Source: CAWUKT01 sp964352215 (GTDB taxonomy: Bacteria > Bacteroidota > Bacteroidia > J057 > JADKCL01). Taken from it: DNA of 64,000 bases. The stretch's first letter is position 1. Each line of letters begins with the position of its first letter. A model generated the notes under the pieces. The model was not told where the DNA came from, ran no database searches, and was given only the letters and a program-made list of their open reading frames with translations. Below are positions 24,810 through 33,606 of this stretch, in pieces. The stretch covers positions 11,329-75,328 of the forward strand of contig CAYGRE010000024.1 in assembly GCA_964352215.1 (NCBI GenBank), written 5' to 3'. A program made the position numbers and the translations under genes.

Positions 24810-25853
24810 TTATTTGAATGGATTGGGGTCATCGGATTCTGGAAATAGTAAAAGCCATAACTCTGCAAGGTGTCCTTTCTCCCTTGCCCTGATCAATATC
24901 TCCTTGCTCAATAAATCTGGTCTGGGTTGATGAATACCCTCCCCAGCCTCCAAAACATGGAGCTTTTTTCCAATTTCGATCCTATCAGATAATGGCAAGG
25001 AGTAAAAGGCTTGAACAATTTTTGGACCAGCTTTCATTTTTGTTAGTATTTCTATGAATACCTCATTATCAGGTTCTTTTGACTGATCGTTTTCGTTTGA
25101 AGATTGATCTTGGGAATCAAATTTTGAAGATTGTTCATTAAGTGATGGAATACCGATTCTTATACCTATTTCTTCCAGATTCCATTCGTCACTTAATTGA
25201 ATGATATCCATATCTTGGTAATTGACTGGTAATAGAGGGATTGGATTATTAGATCGAGAAGCCAGAATTATCTTTGAAGGGTCTATTCCATATTTTATGA
25301 AATCTGATCCTAGAACCACATTCAAATTAATACTGGCAGAAATTCCATTTGATTTCCAATCTTCTTTTAATAGTTCCACATAATTTTCAGATAGAATCAT
25401 TAAAATAAAATCTGAACCATATGCTTTTCTACAAATCCAGTCATGCCACCCATTTTCTGGAGGCCTTCCTTCTAGAATTTGGTCGATCCAACAGTCAATG
25501 TTCAACCCGTTCAACAAACAAGAGAGCTCATATACCCATGATTGGTGAGCAGAAGAATCAGGTGTATAGGAAATAATAATTTTAGGGTTGTAGGGAAATG
25601 CAGCTTGAATTAAATCTGGTCTTTCATCTTGGATATTGTCAGCTAGGTCCAAGATATCACAGATTAATCGGCTTTTTTGAATATTCAAATCATCTGGTTT
25701 CATAGTTGACATGAAACCATCTTTCTTTATTCTACTGTACCTTGAGGACAGGATTATTGCATATTTTGAAAAACGAGTTCCTTTGGTAAAAACCCTTAAT
25801 TGGGCCAACGGACCTTCAATATCTCCTTGAGCCAATTTATCCCTTAGATTCAT
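24810..25853 (-). CDS. EAD-SEFIR protein, predicted effector or adaptor of conflict system
   Basis: 347 residues, first gene of the operon. Residues 1-75 (LRDKLAQGDIEGPLAQLR..., SSRYSRIKKDG) match an effector-associated domain of the EAD11 type, a death-like homotypic adaptor. Residues about 90-230 are a SEFIR/TIR-like domain: NPKIIISYTPDSSAHQSWV, LNIDCWIDQ, GSDFILMILSENYVE. After an acidic Ser/Asn/Gln linker (about 235-260) comes an unassigned helical C-terminal domain with KIVQAFYSLPLSDRIEIGKK and GHLAELWLLLFP. EADs recruit partners carrying the same domain; TIR-related domains act as NAD-consuming effectors or adaptors. Whether this SEFIR is catalytic is unclear because I cannot place a catalytic Glu with confidence. 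AT-rich like the rest of the operon. Confidence 0.84.
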   Translation of the reverse strand: MNLRDKLAQGDIEGPLAQLRVFTKGTRFSKYAIILSSRYSRIKKDGFMSTMKPDDLNIQKSRLICDILDLADNIQDERPDLIQAAFPYNPKIIISYTPDSSAHQSWVYELSCLLNGLNIDCWIDQILEGRPPENGWHDWICRKAYGSDFILMILSENYVELLKEDWKSNGISASINLNVVLGSDFIKYGIDPSKIILASRSNNPIPLLPVNYQDMDIIQLSDEWNLEEIGIRIGIPSLNEQSSKFDSQDQSSNENDQSKEPDNEVFIEILTKMKAGPKIVQAFYSLPLSDRIEIGKKLHVLEAGEGIHQPRPDLLSKEILIRAREKGHLAELWLLLFPESDDPNPFK

Positions 25854-26063
25854 GAATCAGTTAGTATCTAATTACAGTTTCTGCCAATCAATGTGGAAAT
25901 GTAAGTACAACTGGAGGGTAAAACGACAACCTTTATAAAATGACCAGTTTACTTTGTTCCATCATAACCTAAGTGGCAATGTATGGTTGCCTTTCCGTAA
26001 ATAATAAATACACGGTCCATCAGGATTGGTTTTGGGATGAAATCATAATGAGATTTGTTCCAT

Positions 26064-27005
26064 CTAAACTTTAAATTTGACCACAACTTTCCCAACCACA
26101 TGACTGGTCTCCACCAAACGATGCGCCTCTTTCATTTCTTCGAGGGGTAATTCTACAGAAATGTGCGGCTTCAAATTCCCCGATTCCACCCTTTCCGCCA
26201 GGAAATCCAACTCCGGGATGCGCGTCTTTACCATGATGAACCTGAAGCGGGGTTTGGCGAACAAATACCGTATGGCAAACAGAGGATTGGGGATCAGGGT
26301 GATATAAGTTCCCGAGCGCTTCAAAATCTGTTTAGCCTTCCCATAATAAACCCCCTGCTTGGAGAAGACCTGGAAGAAGACATCGTATTTCCGATCTCCC
26401 TCAAATGGGTCACCTTTGTCATAAGCAATGAACTCATCCGCTCCCTGCTCCCGGCAGTAGGCTTCATTGCGGGAATTGCTGACCGCGGTGACTTTTGCTC
26501 CAAATGATTTGGCGAGTTGCATCACCGCAGTTCCCACTCCGCCGGAGGCCCCGTAAACGAGGACTTCCTGGCCTGGTTTGAGATTGGCCTTGTCACGCAA
26601 TCCCTGAAGTGCGGTCAGGTAGGCACACCCGAGCGTAGCAGCGGAGGCGTGGTCTATGCCATCCGGTTTGAAGGTCAGGTATTTTTGGGGTAATGTGATG
26701 TATTCAGCAGACATGCCCGTTTTGAGGCCTTGTGCATAACCAAATACTGCATCCCCCTTTCTGAACCGATTGACCCCGCTCCCTACCGCCTCTACAATTC
26801 CGGACACATCCGATCCTGTCAACTTCGGGAATTTTGAACCCGATAAGAATTTAAGTGCTCCCTGGCGGATGGCGATATCACGCGGGTTCATGCTGATCGC
26901 AACCGGACGAACCAGAACTTCATCCCGCCCAGGCGATGGCAGGGGAAGCTCGGCCATTTCCAGTTCTTCACGGCTTCCGTACTTATTGTAAACAATTGCT
27001 TTCAT
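26064..27005 (-). CDS. Zinc-independent medium-chain dehydrogenase, quinone-reductase-like
   Basis: 313 residues from the ATG at 27005 (MKAIVYNKYGSREELEMAELP); the longer frame to 27209 runs into the promoter of the divergent receptor gene and is not family-like. GroES-like catalytic domain with VAISMNPRDIAIRQG and LTGSDVSGIVEAVG, then a Rossmann domain with VYGASGGVGTAVMQLAKSFGAKVTAV. The zinc-binding cysteines of alcohol dehydrogenases are absent, so it belongs to the NADPH:quinone oxidoreductase/YhdH-like group that reduces activated double bonds. The substrate is unknown. It is the last housekeeping-like gene before the conflict island on its left. Confidence 0.9.
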   Translation of the reverse strand: MKAIVYNKYGSREELEMAELPLPSPGRDEVLVRPVAISMNPRDIAIRQGALKFLSGSKFPKLTGSDVSGIVEAVGSGVNRFRKGDAVFGYAQGLKTGMSAEYITLPQKYLTFKPDGIDHASAATLGCAYLTALQGLRDKANLKPGQEVLVYGASGGVGTAVMQLAKSFGAKVTAVSNSRNEAYCREQGADEFIAYDKGDPFEGDRKYDVFFQVFSKQGVYYGKAKQILKRSGTYITLIPNPLFAIRYLFAKPRFRFIMVKTRIPELDFLAERVESGNLKPHISVELPLEEMKEAHRLVETSHVVGKVVVKFKV

Positions 27006-27163
27006 TGATTGTATAAGCCATTTCTTCAAAAAAGGTTGTGACCTGAATAATCTGTTGCCCTGTCTTTTCAGAGAAGGGCTTGCAGTAGTGCTTGGATTGA
27101 CTCCCAACTGTACCCTTTGATGACAACTCCTGCATTTCCCGGCTGAAAAGCATCTGATTTTGT

Positions 27164-27171
27164 TAGCTTTG
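27164..27171 (+). promoter_or_regulatory. -7 box of the TonB-dependent receptor gene
   Basis: TAGCTTTG, exact TAnnTTTG match, ending 15 nt before the ATG at 27187, giving a leader of roughly 10 nt. It also argues against the earlier in-frame start at 27160. Confidence 0.55.
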
Positions 27172-27186
27172 AGGTTAGGTAAATTA

Positions 27187-29655
27187 ATGGCTGATTTGAA
27201 AGCATCCACACTTATCCAACTGATCGTTCTATTTCTGATCGCTGTTCCGGGAATGTCCCAGAACAGCTACCAGTTTGGGTTGCGCGATGAAAGCGACTTG
27301 CACGGGATTGAAGGAGCGGTGATCGAGGTGAGCGTGGCGTTGCCCGATTCATCTGAGAATGGGGGCAAGTTTTCTTATGAGGTGGTCGATTGGAAGCGGG
27401 GAAATTATGCTTTGAAGCTTAGCCGGGAGGTTGCAATTGAGGAAATTCGTTTTTCTGCCGGAGGCTATAAGGATTTAAGCCTGTCAGGAAATGAATTCAA
27501 AACCCAACTACCTACCATATTCTTAAAGCGCAATTCCTTTGAGGTGGATGAAGTGGTTCAAATTGTGGACCGTATTGGTGAATCAAAAGAAAAGGTTGCC
27601 GGGACGTTCATCGAGATATCTTCCCGGGAGATTAGTCTGATGAACGCACAAACTTCTGCTGATTTGTTGCAAAATTCAGGAGAGGTATTCGTGCAAAAGA
27701 GTCAGATGGGAGGAGGAAGTCCCAATATCCGGGGCTTTGAGGCCAATAAGGTCTTGATCGTGGTGGATGGGGTAAGGATGAACAATGCCATCTTCAGGGG
27801 TGGACATTTACAAAACGTAATCTCCATTGATCAGAATATGCTTGAAAAAGTGGAGGTCTTGTACGGTCCTGGTTCGGTGATGTATGGGAGCGATGCCCTG
27901 GGGGGCGTGATGCATTTCTATACCCGTAAGCCTGAATTCAGTGGAGGTTTGGTAGAGGGAAATGCATTTTTGAGAACGGCCAGTGCCAACTTTGAAAAGA
28001 CGGGTCACCTGGACTTCAATATAGGGGGGAAGCGAGTGGCATCCCTTACCAGTATCACCGCAAGCGATTACGATGATCTGCTGAGTGGAAAGAATCACCC
28101 CAAGGATTATCCGGACTTTGGCAAACGGTTTCTTTATGCTGATCGCATCAATGGGCAGGACACCGCGATCACGAATGAGAATATCCATCGGCAGCGAATC
28201 TCAGGGTATAGCCAGCTGGACGTACTGCAAAAGTTTCTTTTTCAGCAAAAGAACCCTGCTTTTACCCATGGCCTCAACCTTCAACTGAGCACTTCTACTG
28301 ATGTCCCTCGTTACGATCGTTTGTCTGAGTACGACGGAAATGAGCTGAAATATGCAGCTTGGTATTACGGCCCGCAAAAGCGTATGGCTGTCACCTACCA
28401 GGGTGCGATGCGAAATGTAGAAGGTCAAAGAGGTTTGAATTCATTGAACTGGACCCTTGCCTACCAAAACCTGGAGGAAAGCAGGTTTACCCGTAGGTTT
28501 GGCAACAGTTCGCTGCGGAGCCGGACGGAAAATGTAAAGGTTTACTCGGCCAATATTGATGGTCAGACCCGCTTCAATCCACGGCACAAATTATCCTATG
28601 GGGTAGAAGCGGTGTACAACGATGTTTCTTCCTCTGCTTACCAAGAGGACATTGAAACGGGTGATCGTACCACAGCATCCACCCGCTACCCGGATGGGGG
28701 ATCTTCCATGCTGCTCTTGGCGGGTTACGTTTGGGACAGTTACGATTTAGTCAAGGACCGACTGACTTTTTCGGGTGGCTTTCGTATGAATCAGATCGGG
28801 TTACAGGCGCAGTTCTCAGATAAAAGTTTCTTTTCTTTTCTTCCTGATCAGGTTTCCCAAAACTCCTTTGCACCTTCTGGCTCTGCCGGCTTGGCCTACC
28901 GTCCGACCGACAAGTGGAATTTTCGCACTGTTCTCGCAACGGGGTTCCGGGCTCCCAATGTTGACGACGTTGCGAAAACCTTTGATTCGGAACCCGGTAC
29001 GGTGATTGTCCCCAATGCTGACCTCAGGCCCGAATATACCTATAACCTTGACCTCGGGGTTCGGCGACGTTTGGGCGATGGCCTGGAAGTTGAGTTGACA
29101 GGCTTTGGCTCCGTTTTTGACAATGCACTCCAGGTGCGTGACTTTACCGTTGAAGGGCAGGACTCCATTCTCTACGATGGAATTTTATCCAGGGTGCAAG
29201 CCCTGCAAAATGTCAAGCAGGCTCTGATGGGGGGCTTCAATTTCCGGGTAAACTGGGAGGTGACAGATCGGATTGAGTTTCGCCATACGGTGTCCTGGAT
29301 CCGGGCCAGAGAAACGGAAACCGGCATCCCGTTGGACCATATTCCTCCTTTATTTGGCCGGACCGAGGTACGCTACCAGCAAAAGCGTCTGCTGGTCCAG
29401 CTTTTTGCCCAGTACAATGGCTGGAAGCGGTTGGAGAGCTACAGTCCCAGCGGTGAGGACAATCTGAAATTTGCCACTGTCGATGGTACTCCGGCCTGGT
29501 ATACCCTTAACCTGAAAGGTTCCTTCGCCATCCATAAGAACCTCCAGGTTCAAGGAGGAATTGAAAATATTCTGGATCGCCACTACCGGGTATTCGCTTC
29601 CGGGATCAGCGCTCCGGGCCGCAATTTTATGTTGACCTTGAGGTCCAGTTTTTAG
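27187..29655 (+). CDS. TonB-dependent outer-membrane receptor
   Basis: 822 residues with a signal peptide (LIQLIVLFLIAVPGMSQ). A short N-terminal beta domain is followed by the plug (about 125-250): MNAQTSADLLQNSGEVFVQKSQMGGGSPNIRGFEANKVLIVVDGVRMNNAIFRGGH..., with YGPGSVMYGSDALGGV. The rest is a 22-strand barrel ending in the aromatic residue of SGISAPGRNFMLTLRSSF. The plug sequence NIRGFEANKVLIVVDGVRMN is most like haem/haemoglobin-type receptors (HemR/HmuR group) rather than SusC, but the ligand is not provable from sequence. Imports its ligand using TonB-ExbBD energy. Standing alone, divergent from the dehydrogenase gene. Confidence 0.92.
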   Translation: MADLKASTLIQLIVLFLIAVPGMSQNSYQFGLRDESDLHGIEGAVIEVSVALPDSSENGGKFSYEVVDWKRGNYALKLSREVAIEEIRFSAGGYKDLSLSGNEFKTQLPTIFLKRNSFEVDEVVQIVDRIGESKEKVAGTFIEISSREISLMNAQTSADLLQNSGEVFVQKSQMGGGSPNIRGFEANKVLIVVDGVRMNNAIFRGGHLQNVISIDQNMLEKVEVLYGPGSVMYGSDALGGVMHFYTRKPEFSGGLVEGNAFLRTASANFEKTGHLDFNIGGKRVASLTSITASDYDDLLSGKNHPKDYPDFGKRFLYADRINGQDTAITNENIHRQRISGYSQLDVLQKFLFQQKNPAFTHGLNLQLSTSTDVPRYDRLSEYDGNELKYAAWYYGPQKRMAVTYQGAMRNVEGQRGLNSLNWTLAYQNLEESRFTRRFGNSSLRSRTENVKVYSANIDGQTRFNPRHKLSYGVEAVYNDVSSSAYQEDIETGDRTTASTRYPDGGSSMLLLAGYVWDSYDLVKDRLTFSGGFRMNQIGLQAQFSDKSFFSFLPDQVSQNSFAPSGSAGLAYRPTDKWNFRTVLATGFRAPNVDDVAKTFDSEPGTVIVPNADLRPEYTYNLDLGVRRRLGDGLEVELTGFGSVFDNALQVRDFTVEGQDSILYDGILSRVQALQNVKQALMGGFNFRVNWEVTDRIEFRHTVSWIRARETETGIPLDHIPPLFGRTEVRYQQKRLLVQLFAQYNGWKRLESYSPSGEDNLKFATVDGTPAWYTLNLKGSFAIHKNLQVQGGIENILDRHYRVFASGISAPGRNFMLTLRSSF

Positions 29656-29803
29656 GCTGCTCATGCAACTGGGTTCAACAAACAGTTTTTAGACCGTTTT
29701 ACACGTTAGTTCAGCAAACAGATTTGTCTTTTCAATTGAAAAAACATTTCTTTCCCATTGTAGTCAATTCTAGTAAAGTGGTTTGATTATATAAAGAATT
29801 ACG

Positions 29804-30577
29804 ATGCTCACAATTATATCTCCTGCTAAAACTCTCGATTTTGAAAGTCCCTCCGTCACTTCGGCCTTCACACAACCCGACTATCTGGATGATTCCGAAA
29901 AACTGATCCGGAAGTTGCGAACACTTTCGCGGAAGAAGATCGGAGAGTTGATGGGGATCAGCAAAGACCTGGCCCAACTCAATTATGAACGGTATATTTC
30001 GTGGAATGCAGACTTCAATCCTGACAATGCCAAGCAGGCAGTGCTTGCTTTCAAAGGCGATGTCTACCTGGGCCTGGAAGCGGAGACATTTACTGAAGAA
30101 GATTTCCAATTTGCTCAGGATCATTTGAGAATCCTTTCCGGTTTGTACGGCTTGCTCAGGCCACTGGACCTGATTCAACCCTATCGTTTGGAAATGGGAA
30201 CCAAACTACCTGTTCGCCGCAAAAAGAACCTCTATGATTTTTGGGGAAGCCGGTTGACAGAGGATCTCAATCAAATTCTGGAGTCACAAGAAGAGCGGGT
30301 ATTGCTTAACCTGGCTTCTAAAGAGTATTTCAGTGCAATTCAACCAGAGGAAACCAAAGGAACGATCATCAATCCTGTCTTTAAAGATTGGAAAAACGGT
30401 GAGTATAAGATATTGAGCTTCTTTGCGAAAAAGGCCCGGGGCCGTATGTCAAGTTGGATCATCCGTCACAGGATTGACCGGGTGGAGGAGATCAAAGGCT
30501 TTGATCTGGATGGTTATGGATTCAATGAATCCTTATCGAGTTCTCATGACTGGGTATTTACAAGAAAACTGGAATGA
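29804..30577 (+). CDS. yaaA: Peroxide stress protein YaaA
   Basis: 257 residues matching YaaA/DUF328 from end to end: MLTIISPAKTLDFES at the start, KDLAQLNYERY, AVLAFKGDVYLGLEA, HLRILSGLYGLLRPLDLIQPYRLEMGTKL in the centre, and KKARGRMSSWIIRHRI near the end. In E. coli the protein lowers free iron and protects DNA and proteins during hydrogen-peroxide stress, and it binds DNA via an HhH-like region. It overlaps the next lipoprotein gene by 4 bp (ATGA), so the two are coupled. Confidence 0.95.
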   Translation: MLTIISPAKTLDFESPSVTSAFTQPDYLDDSEKLIRKLRTLSRKKIGELMGISKDLAQLNYERYISWNADFNPDNAKQAVLAFKGDVYLGLEAETFTEEDFQFAQDHLRILSGLYGLLRPLDLIQPYRLEMGTKLPVRRKKNLYDFWGSRLTEDLNQILESQEERVLLNLASKEYFSAIQPEETKGTIINPVFKDWKNGEYKILSFFAKKARGRMSSWIIRHRIDRVEEIKGFDLDGYGFNESLSSSHDWVFTRKLE

Positions 30578-31587
30578 GGTACTGGACACCATTTCTCCTG
30601 TTATTTGTCGCCGTAATAGGCTTTTCCTCCTGTGATGGAGATATGGATATCCTTGATGAAGACAAAGAAGCGCCCATTCGCCTGTCCAATCCGGTCATCA
30701 ACGAGGTGCGCCGCGGTCCTGAACTGGGGCTCCGCATCAGGACAAGGCTGACTGGCTACGGAGCTGGCAATCCTCCGTGCGTGATCCGCTGTACCGTAAA
30801 GGATGAGAACGATATTGTCCTCGACAACCCGACGATGCTTGAGACCAGGCAAGTTTCCCAACACCTGGACTCATTGGGCGTGTCGGAAACACATATAGAC
30901 TCTACCTTTGTCACTGAGAAAGCGATCCTTTTTGGCTGGCCTTTGGGAAATGGGAATGATCCGGTAGTCGAAGTGTTCATTCCCTATCACTATCTTAAGC
31001 TGGTTTCCGGTGACCAGGAGGTCAGGATGGAGTTGGAGGTATTGGAGGGCGAAATTCCCGACCTGGATCACAATGATTTGCCAATGGTGATCCGGGAATG
31101 CAAAGATTTAAGAAGAGTTGGTTATAAGAAAATCGCCTACCGCTTTTATTACCCTGACCTGCACAGCATTCGGATTTGGGTGCAATCCTTTGCACTCGAT
31201 ACCACGAAGTTTGATCCCCATACCTCCGATTTTTCCCTCTTTAAATTGAGGTCTGACCATGGATATCCGGATGTATGCTGGACCCTGGGGGTTGATTATG
31301 AGATCGTATTTCAGTCCGACCATTTCAAGAACAGCCTGGAAGGAAACTGGAATGCTCCTTCGGATCCAATTTATGTAGATGGACTGACAGAAAAGGTGAG
31401 GGTATGTGTAATGGATTGGGATGATGAGCGGTTCTTTAAGAACCAGAACGATGCCCTTGCCTGCTGGGAAGGTAGAATCATGGCCTTGTCAGATAATCCT
31501 GAGGAGCCTACCGTTATGAGTTTTGATATGGTTACTGATTTGAAGGTGGCCGTTTTATGGGATGGCGCTTCGGCTACATTGAATTGA
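30574..31587 (+). CDS. Hypothetical lipoprotein, 337 aa
   Basis: Not recognised. The signal peptide ends in GFSSC (lipobox Cys20), so it is a lipid-anchored envelope protein. The mature part is beta-rich with a few cysteines (CVIRCTVKD, CKDLRRVGYKK, CWTLGVDYE, CVMDWDDERF) and a long acidic, aromatic-rich middle. Its ATG overlaps the yaaA stop by 4 bp, which predicts translational coupling, although no functional link is known. The C-terminus VAVLWDGASATLN looks complete. Followed 47 bp later by the DUF6150 gene. Confidence 0.8.
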   Translation: MRYWTPFLLLFVAVIGFSSCDGDMDILDEDKEAPIRLSNPVINEVRRGPELGLRIRTRLTGYGAGNPPCVIRCTVKDENDIVLDNPTMLETRQVSQHLDSLGVSETHIDSTFVTEKAILFGWPLGNGNDPVVEVFIPYHYLKLVSGDQEVRMELEVLEGEIPDLDHNDLPMVIRECKDLRRVGYKKIAYRFYYPDLHSIRIWVQSFALDTTKFDPHTSDFSLFKLRSDHGYPDVCWTLGVDYEIVFQSDHFKNSLEGNWNAPSDPIYVDGLTEKVRVCVMDWDDERFFKNQNDALACWEGRIMALSDNPEEPTVMSFDMVTDLKVAVLWDGASATLN

Positions 31588-31634
31588 ATTTTTGTTTAAC
31601 TTGTGCGGAGATTATTAACCAACGCCTATTTCTA

Positions 31635-31982
31635 ATGAAAAAAGTACTTTCCGCTGCCGCATTTTTGTTCCTTCTGGGATTTTCTGCTTCAGGTTTGAAG
31701 GCCCAAAAGGTGTATAAGGTAGATTATGAAAGCCGAGCTGATGTAAAAGTCTTTGTCGTAGACTATGAAAGCCGTGCCGATCTATGTGTCTACAAAGTAG
31801 ATTACGAAAGCCGAGCCAATGGCAACGATGGTAAATGGTTTTTTGTCGACTATGAATCAAGGGCTGACAAATCTATTTTCTTCGTGGATTATGAGAGCCG
31901 TGCAGACGTCAAAATCTATTATGTCGATTATGAGTCCCGTGCTGGCTGGAAGTCAAAGTCCAAGTCTCACCTGTTTGAATAG
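31635..31982 (+). CDS. DUF6150 repeat protein (VDYESRA repeats)
   Basis: 115 residues. A Sec signal peptide (MKKVLSAAAFLFLLGFSASGLKAQ is its extent, residues 1-24) precedes six copies of a repeat of the type [YF]-x-VDYESRA[DNG], each separated by a short variable strand: KVYKVDYESRAD, VFVVDYESRAD, VYKVDYESRAN, WFFVDYESRAD, IFFVDYESRAD, IYYVDYESRAG. This is the DUF6150 pattern of Bacteroidota, probably a small right-handed beta structure. Function unknown; exported to periplasm or surface. The ATG at 31635 is chosen because it begins the signal peptide. Confidence 0.87.
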   Translation: MKKVLSAAAFLFLLGFSASGLKAQKVYKVDYESRADVKVFVVDYESRADLCVYKVDYESRANGNDGKWFFVDYESRADKSIFFVDYESRADVKIYYVDYESRAGWKSKSKSHLFE

Positions 31983-32084
31983 GTGGGAAAGCGAGGATAG
32001 TACATTTTTATCGACAATCATTCTCTTAATGGTGTATGAAAGGTCTCCCTTGATGTAGAAGGCTTGCTTACCTTGCTACTTCAG

Positions 32085-33521
32085 ATGGAGTTGACTGAAC
32101 ACGCACAGAAATTTCTGGTCCAGGAAGTCCTGGACGGTCAAGAGGGAGAGCCGGGGCAACTGGTTCATGCCCTTTTCGATTGGATTGCCCGAGTGGTAGC
32201 CGAGAAGGATCAGCAGATTGAACCAACGGCTGATTTGGAGCGGATGCAAAGGAAATTTCGAGACCTCATGCTTTCCCGGCGCTTTTTCCCATCCTTCGAA
32301 TGGTTGAAGTACTTCGGGCAGGGTAAGGGGTTGATGACAGATACTCCTCTGGATCATTTAGGAAAATCAGGAATTGCCCGTTCTTCTCTTTCCAATTCAG
32401 ATGTCCTCAGCCATCTGGATAGCACGAACCCCTATTTAATAGATGTTCCGGGCACCTTCCTGAGGGTGCTGGATAAGAAAGGCGCCTGGCCCATCAGTTA
32501 TCGCCATGAACCATTTGCTTCGGGAGAAGTGCCCTCTGTTCAGTTGTGGGAGGCTTTAGCGAGTCAAATGATGAAGACGGGTTATCCGGTTATGCATTTT
32601 CCGGAAGCGGCCCGTACCGAAACCCAAATGGCCAATCCTCCGGGGCGAATGGTGCGGGGAGTTTTGAACCTGGCCGAGATGGTGGGAATGCGGGATGGGA
32701 AGGCCTATTTGGATTGGAATCGTATTGTCGAGACCATCGTACATGGTGTCAGAATGTTGGACGCGCTCGTTGATGTTGCGGAATCCCAAACGGGTGATGG
32801 CTACATGAGAACGGTGAGAAGGATAGGGGTTGGTATGATTGGGTGGGGAGAATTACTCCTTCGACTGGAGACTCCTTATGCAAGCGAAGAGGCCCTTGAT
32901 CTTGCCCGCCGTCTCATGAAATTTATCCAAGCCGCTGTCCAGGAAGCTACTTCAGCGATGGTACAATATCGGCCTGCAGTAGAGGGAGCTTATGTCAGAA
33001 TTCGTGGTTTTGAAGAACCCGTACGGAATCTTAGCCGCCTGTACGTCCTGCCTGAGCCTGAATTGGCTTTTATAGCCGGGACCAGCCCAGGGATTGAACC
33101 ATTGCCGGGATTAGCAGGAAGATACCATGGCTTCCTGAAAGGCAAGAGTGTGATGATCGTCAATCCTTTGGTCATGTCTATGCTCCAATCCCGGGACTTG
33201 ATGAGCGAAGAGGTAATGGATCAATTGTTGGATGAAGGGGTACTCGACGATGAGTCAAACATTCCGGAAGATATTTTGGAGTTATTCGAAACGATTACCG
33301 AAATATCTCCTTTTCAAATGCTGGAACATCAACTTGCCTTCCAGGGTTTTTGTGAAGATTTAGTAGTACAGCGAATTCAGATAGGTAGAGCCTTTTCACA
33401 GGAGGATATCTACAAGTGTTTTAGCATTGCATTGCGCCGAAGAGCCAGGGCCCTATGGATAGGTCCTGTCAATAAAATGGGTAAGTCCTATTACACCCAA
33501 GGCTCTTCCCCAAACTCCTGA
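32085..33521 (+). CDS. Degenerate class II (NrdJ-like) ribonucleotide reductase homologue
   Basis: 478 residues, against about 750-850 for active NrdJ. Matching blocks occur in order: KFRDLMLSRRFFPS (57-70), MKTGYPVMHFPEAARTETQ (163-181), ANPPGRMVRGVLNLAEMV (183-200), RIGVGMIGWGELLLRLETPYASEEAL (246-271), ELAFIAGTSPGIEP (326-339), and a C-terminal LAFQGFCEDLVVQRI plus YKCFSIALRRRARALWI. In active enzymes the active site reads NPCGE; here it is NPPGR (184-188), so the thiyl-radical Cys and catalytic Glu are replaced by Pro and Arg. Part of the barrel is deleted. It is therefore probably not a reductase but a pseudoenzyme, possibly regulatory or nucleotide-binding (inference). The ATG at 32085 is preferred over a TTG at 32064. 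Confidence 0.72.
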   Translation: MELTEHAQKFLVQEVLDGQEGEPGQLVHALFDWIARVVAEKDQQIEPTADLERMQRKFRDLMLSRRFFPSFEWLKYFGQGKGLMTDTPLDHLGKSGIARSSLSNSDVLSHLDSTNPYLIDVPGTFLRVLDKKGAWPISYRHEPFASGEVPSVQLWEALASQMMKTGYPVMHFPEAARTETQMANPPGRMVRGVLNLAEMVGMRDGKAYLDWNRIVETIVHGVRMLDALVDVAESQTGDGYMRTVRRIGVGMIGWGELLLRLETPYASEEALDLARRLMKFIQAAVQEATSAMVQYRPAVEGAYVRIRGFEEPVRNLSRLYVLPEPELAFIAGTSPGIEPLPGLAGRYHGFLKGKSVMIVNPLVMSMLQSRDLMSEEVMDQLLDEGVLDDESNIPEDILELFETITEISPFQMLEHQLAFQGFCEDLVVQRIQIGRAFSQEDIYKCFSIALRRRARALWIGPVNKMGKSYYTQGSSPNS

Positions 33522-33530
33522 TTTCATTTC

Positions 33531-33558
33531 AAAAAAAAGGAGCTCCATCTGGAACTCC
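33531..33558 (-). terminator. Minus-strand hairpin terminator
   Basis: GGAGCTCC (33539-33546), 4-nt loop, GGAACTCC (33551-33558), one G-U pair, followed on the minus strand by eight T. It lies just beyond the pseudo-RNR gene and would catch read-through from the first RNA unit. Confidence 0.65.
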
Positions 33559-33606
33559 GGTTTCTCTATTGATTGAAAGGATTGATTCTTTTTTAAGCCT
33601 TTGATT

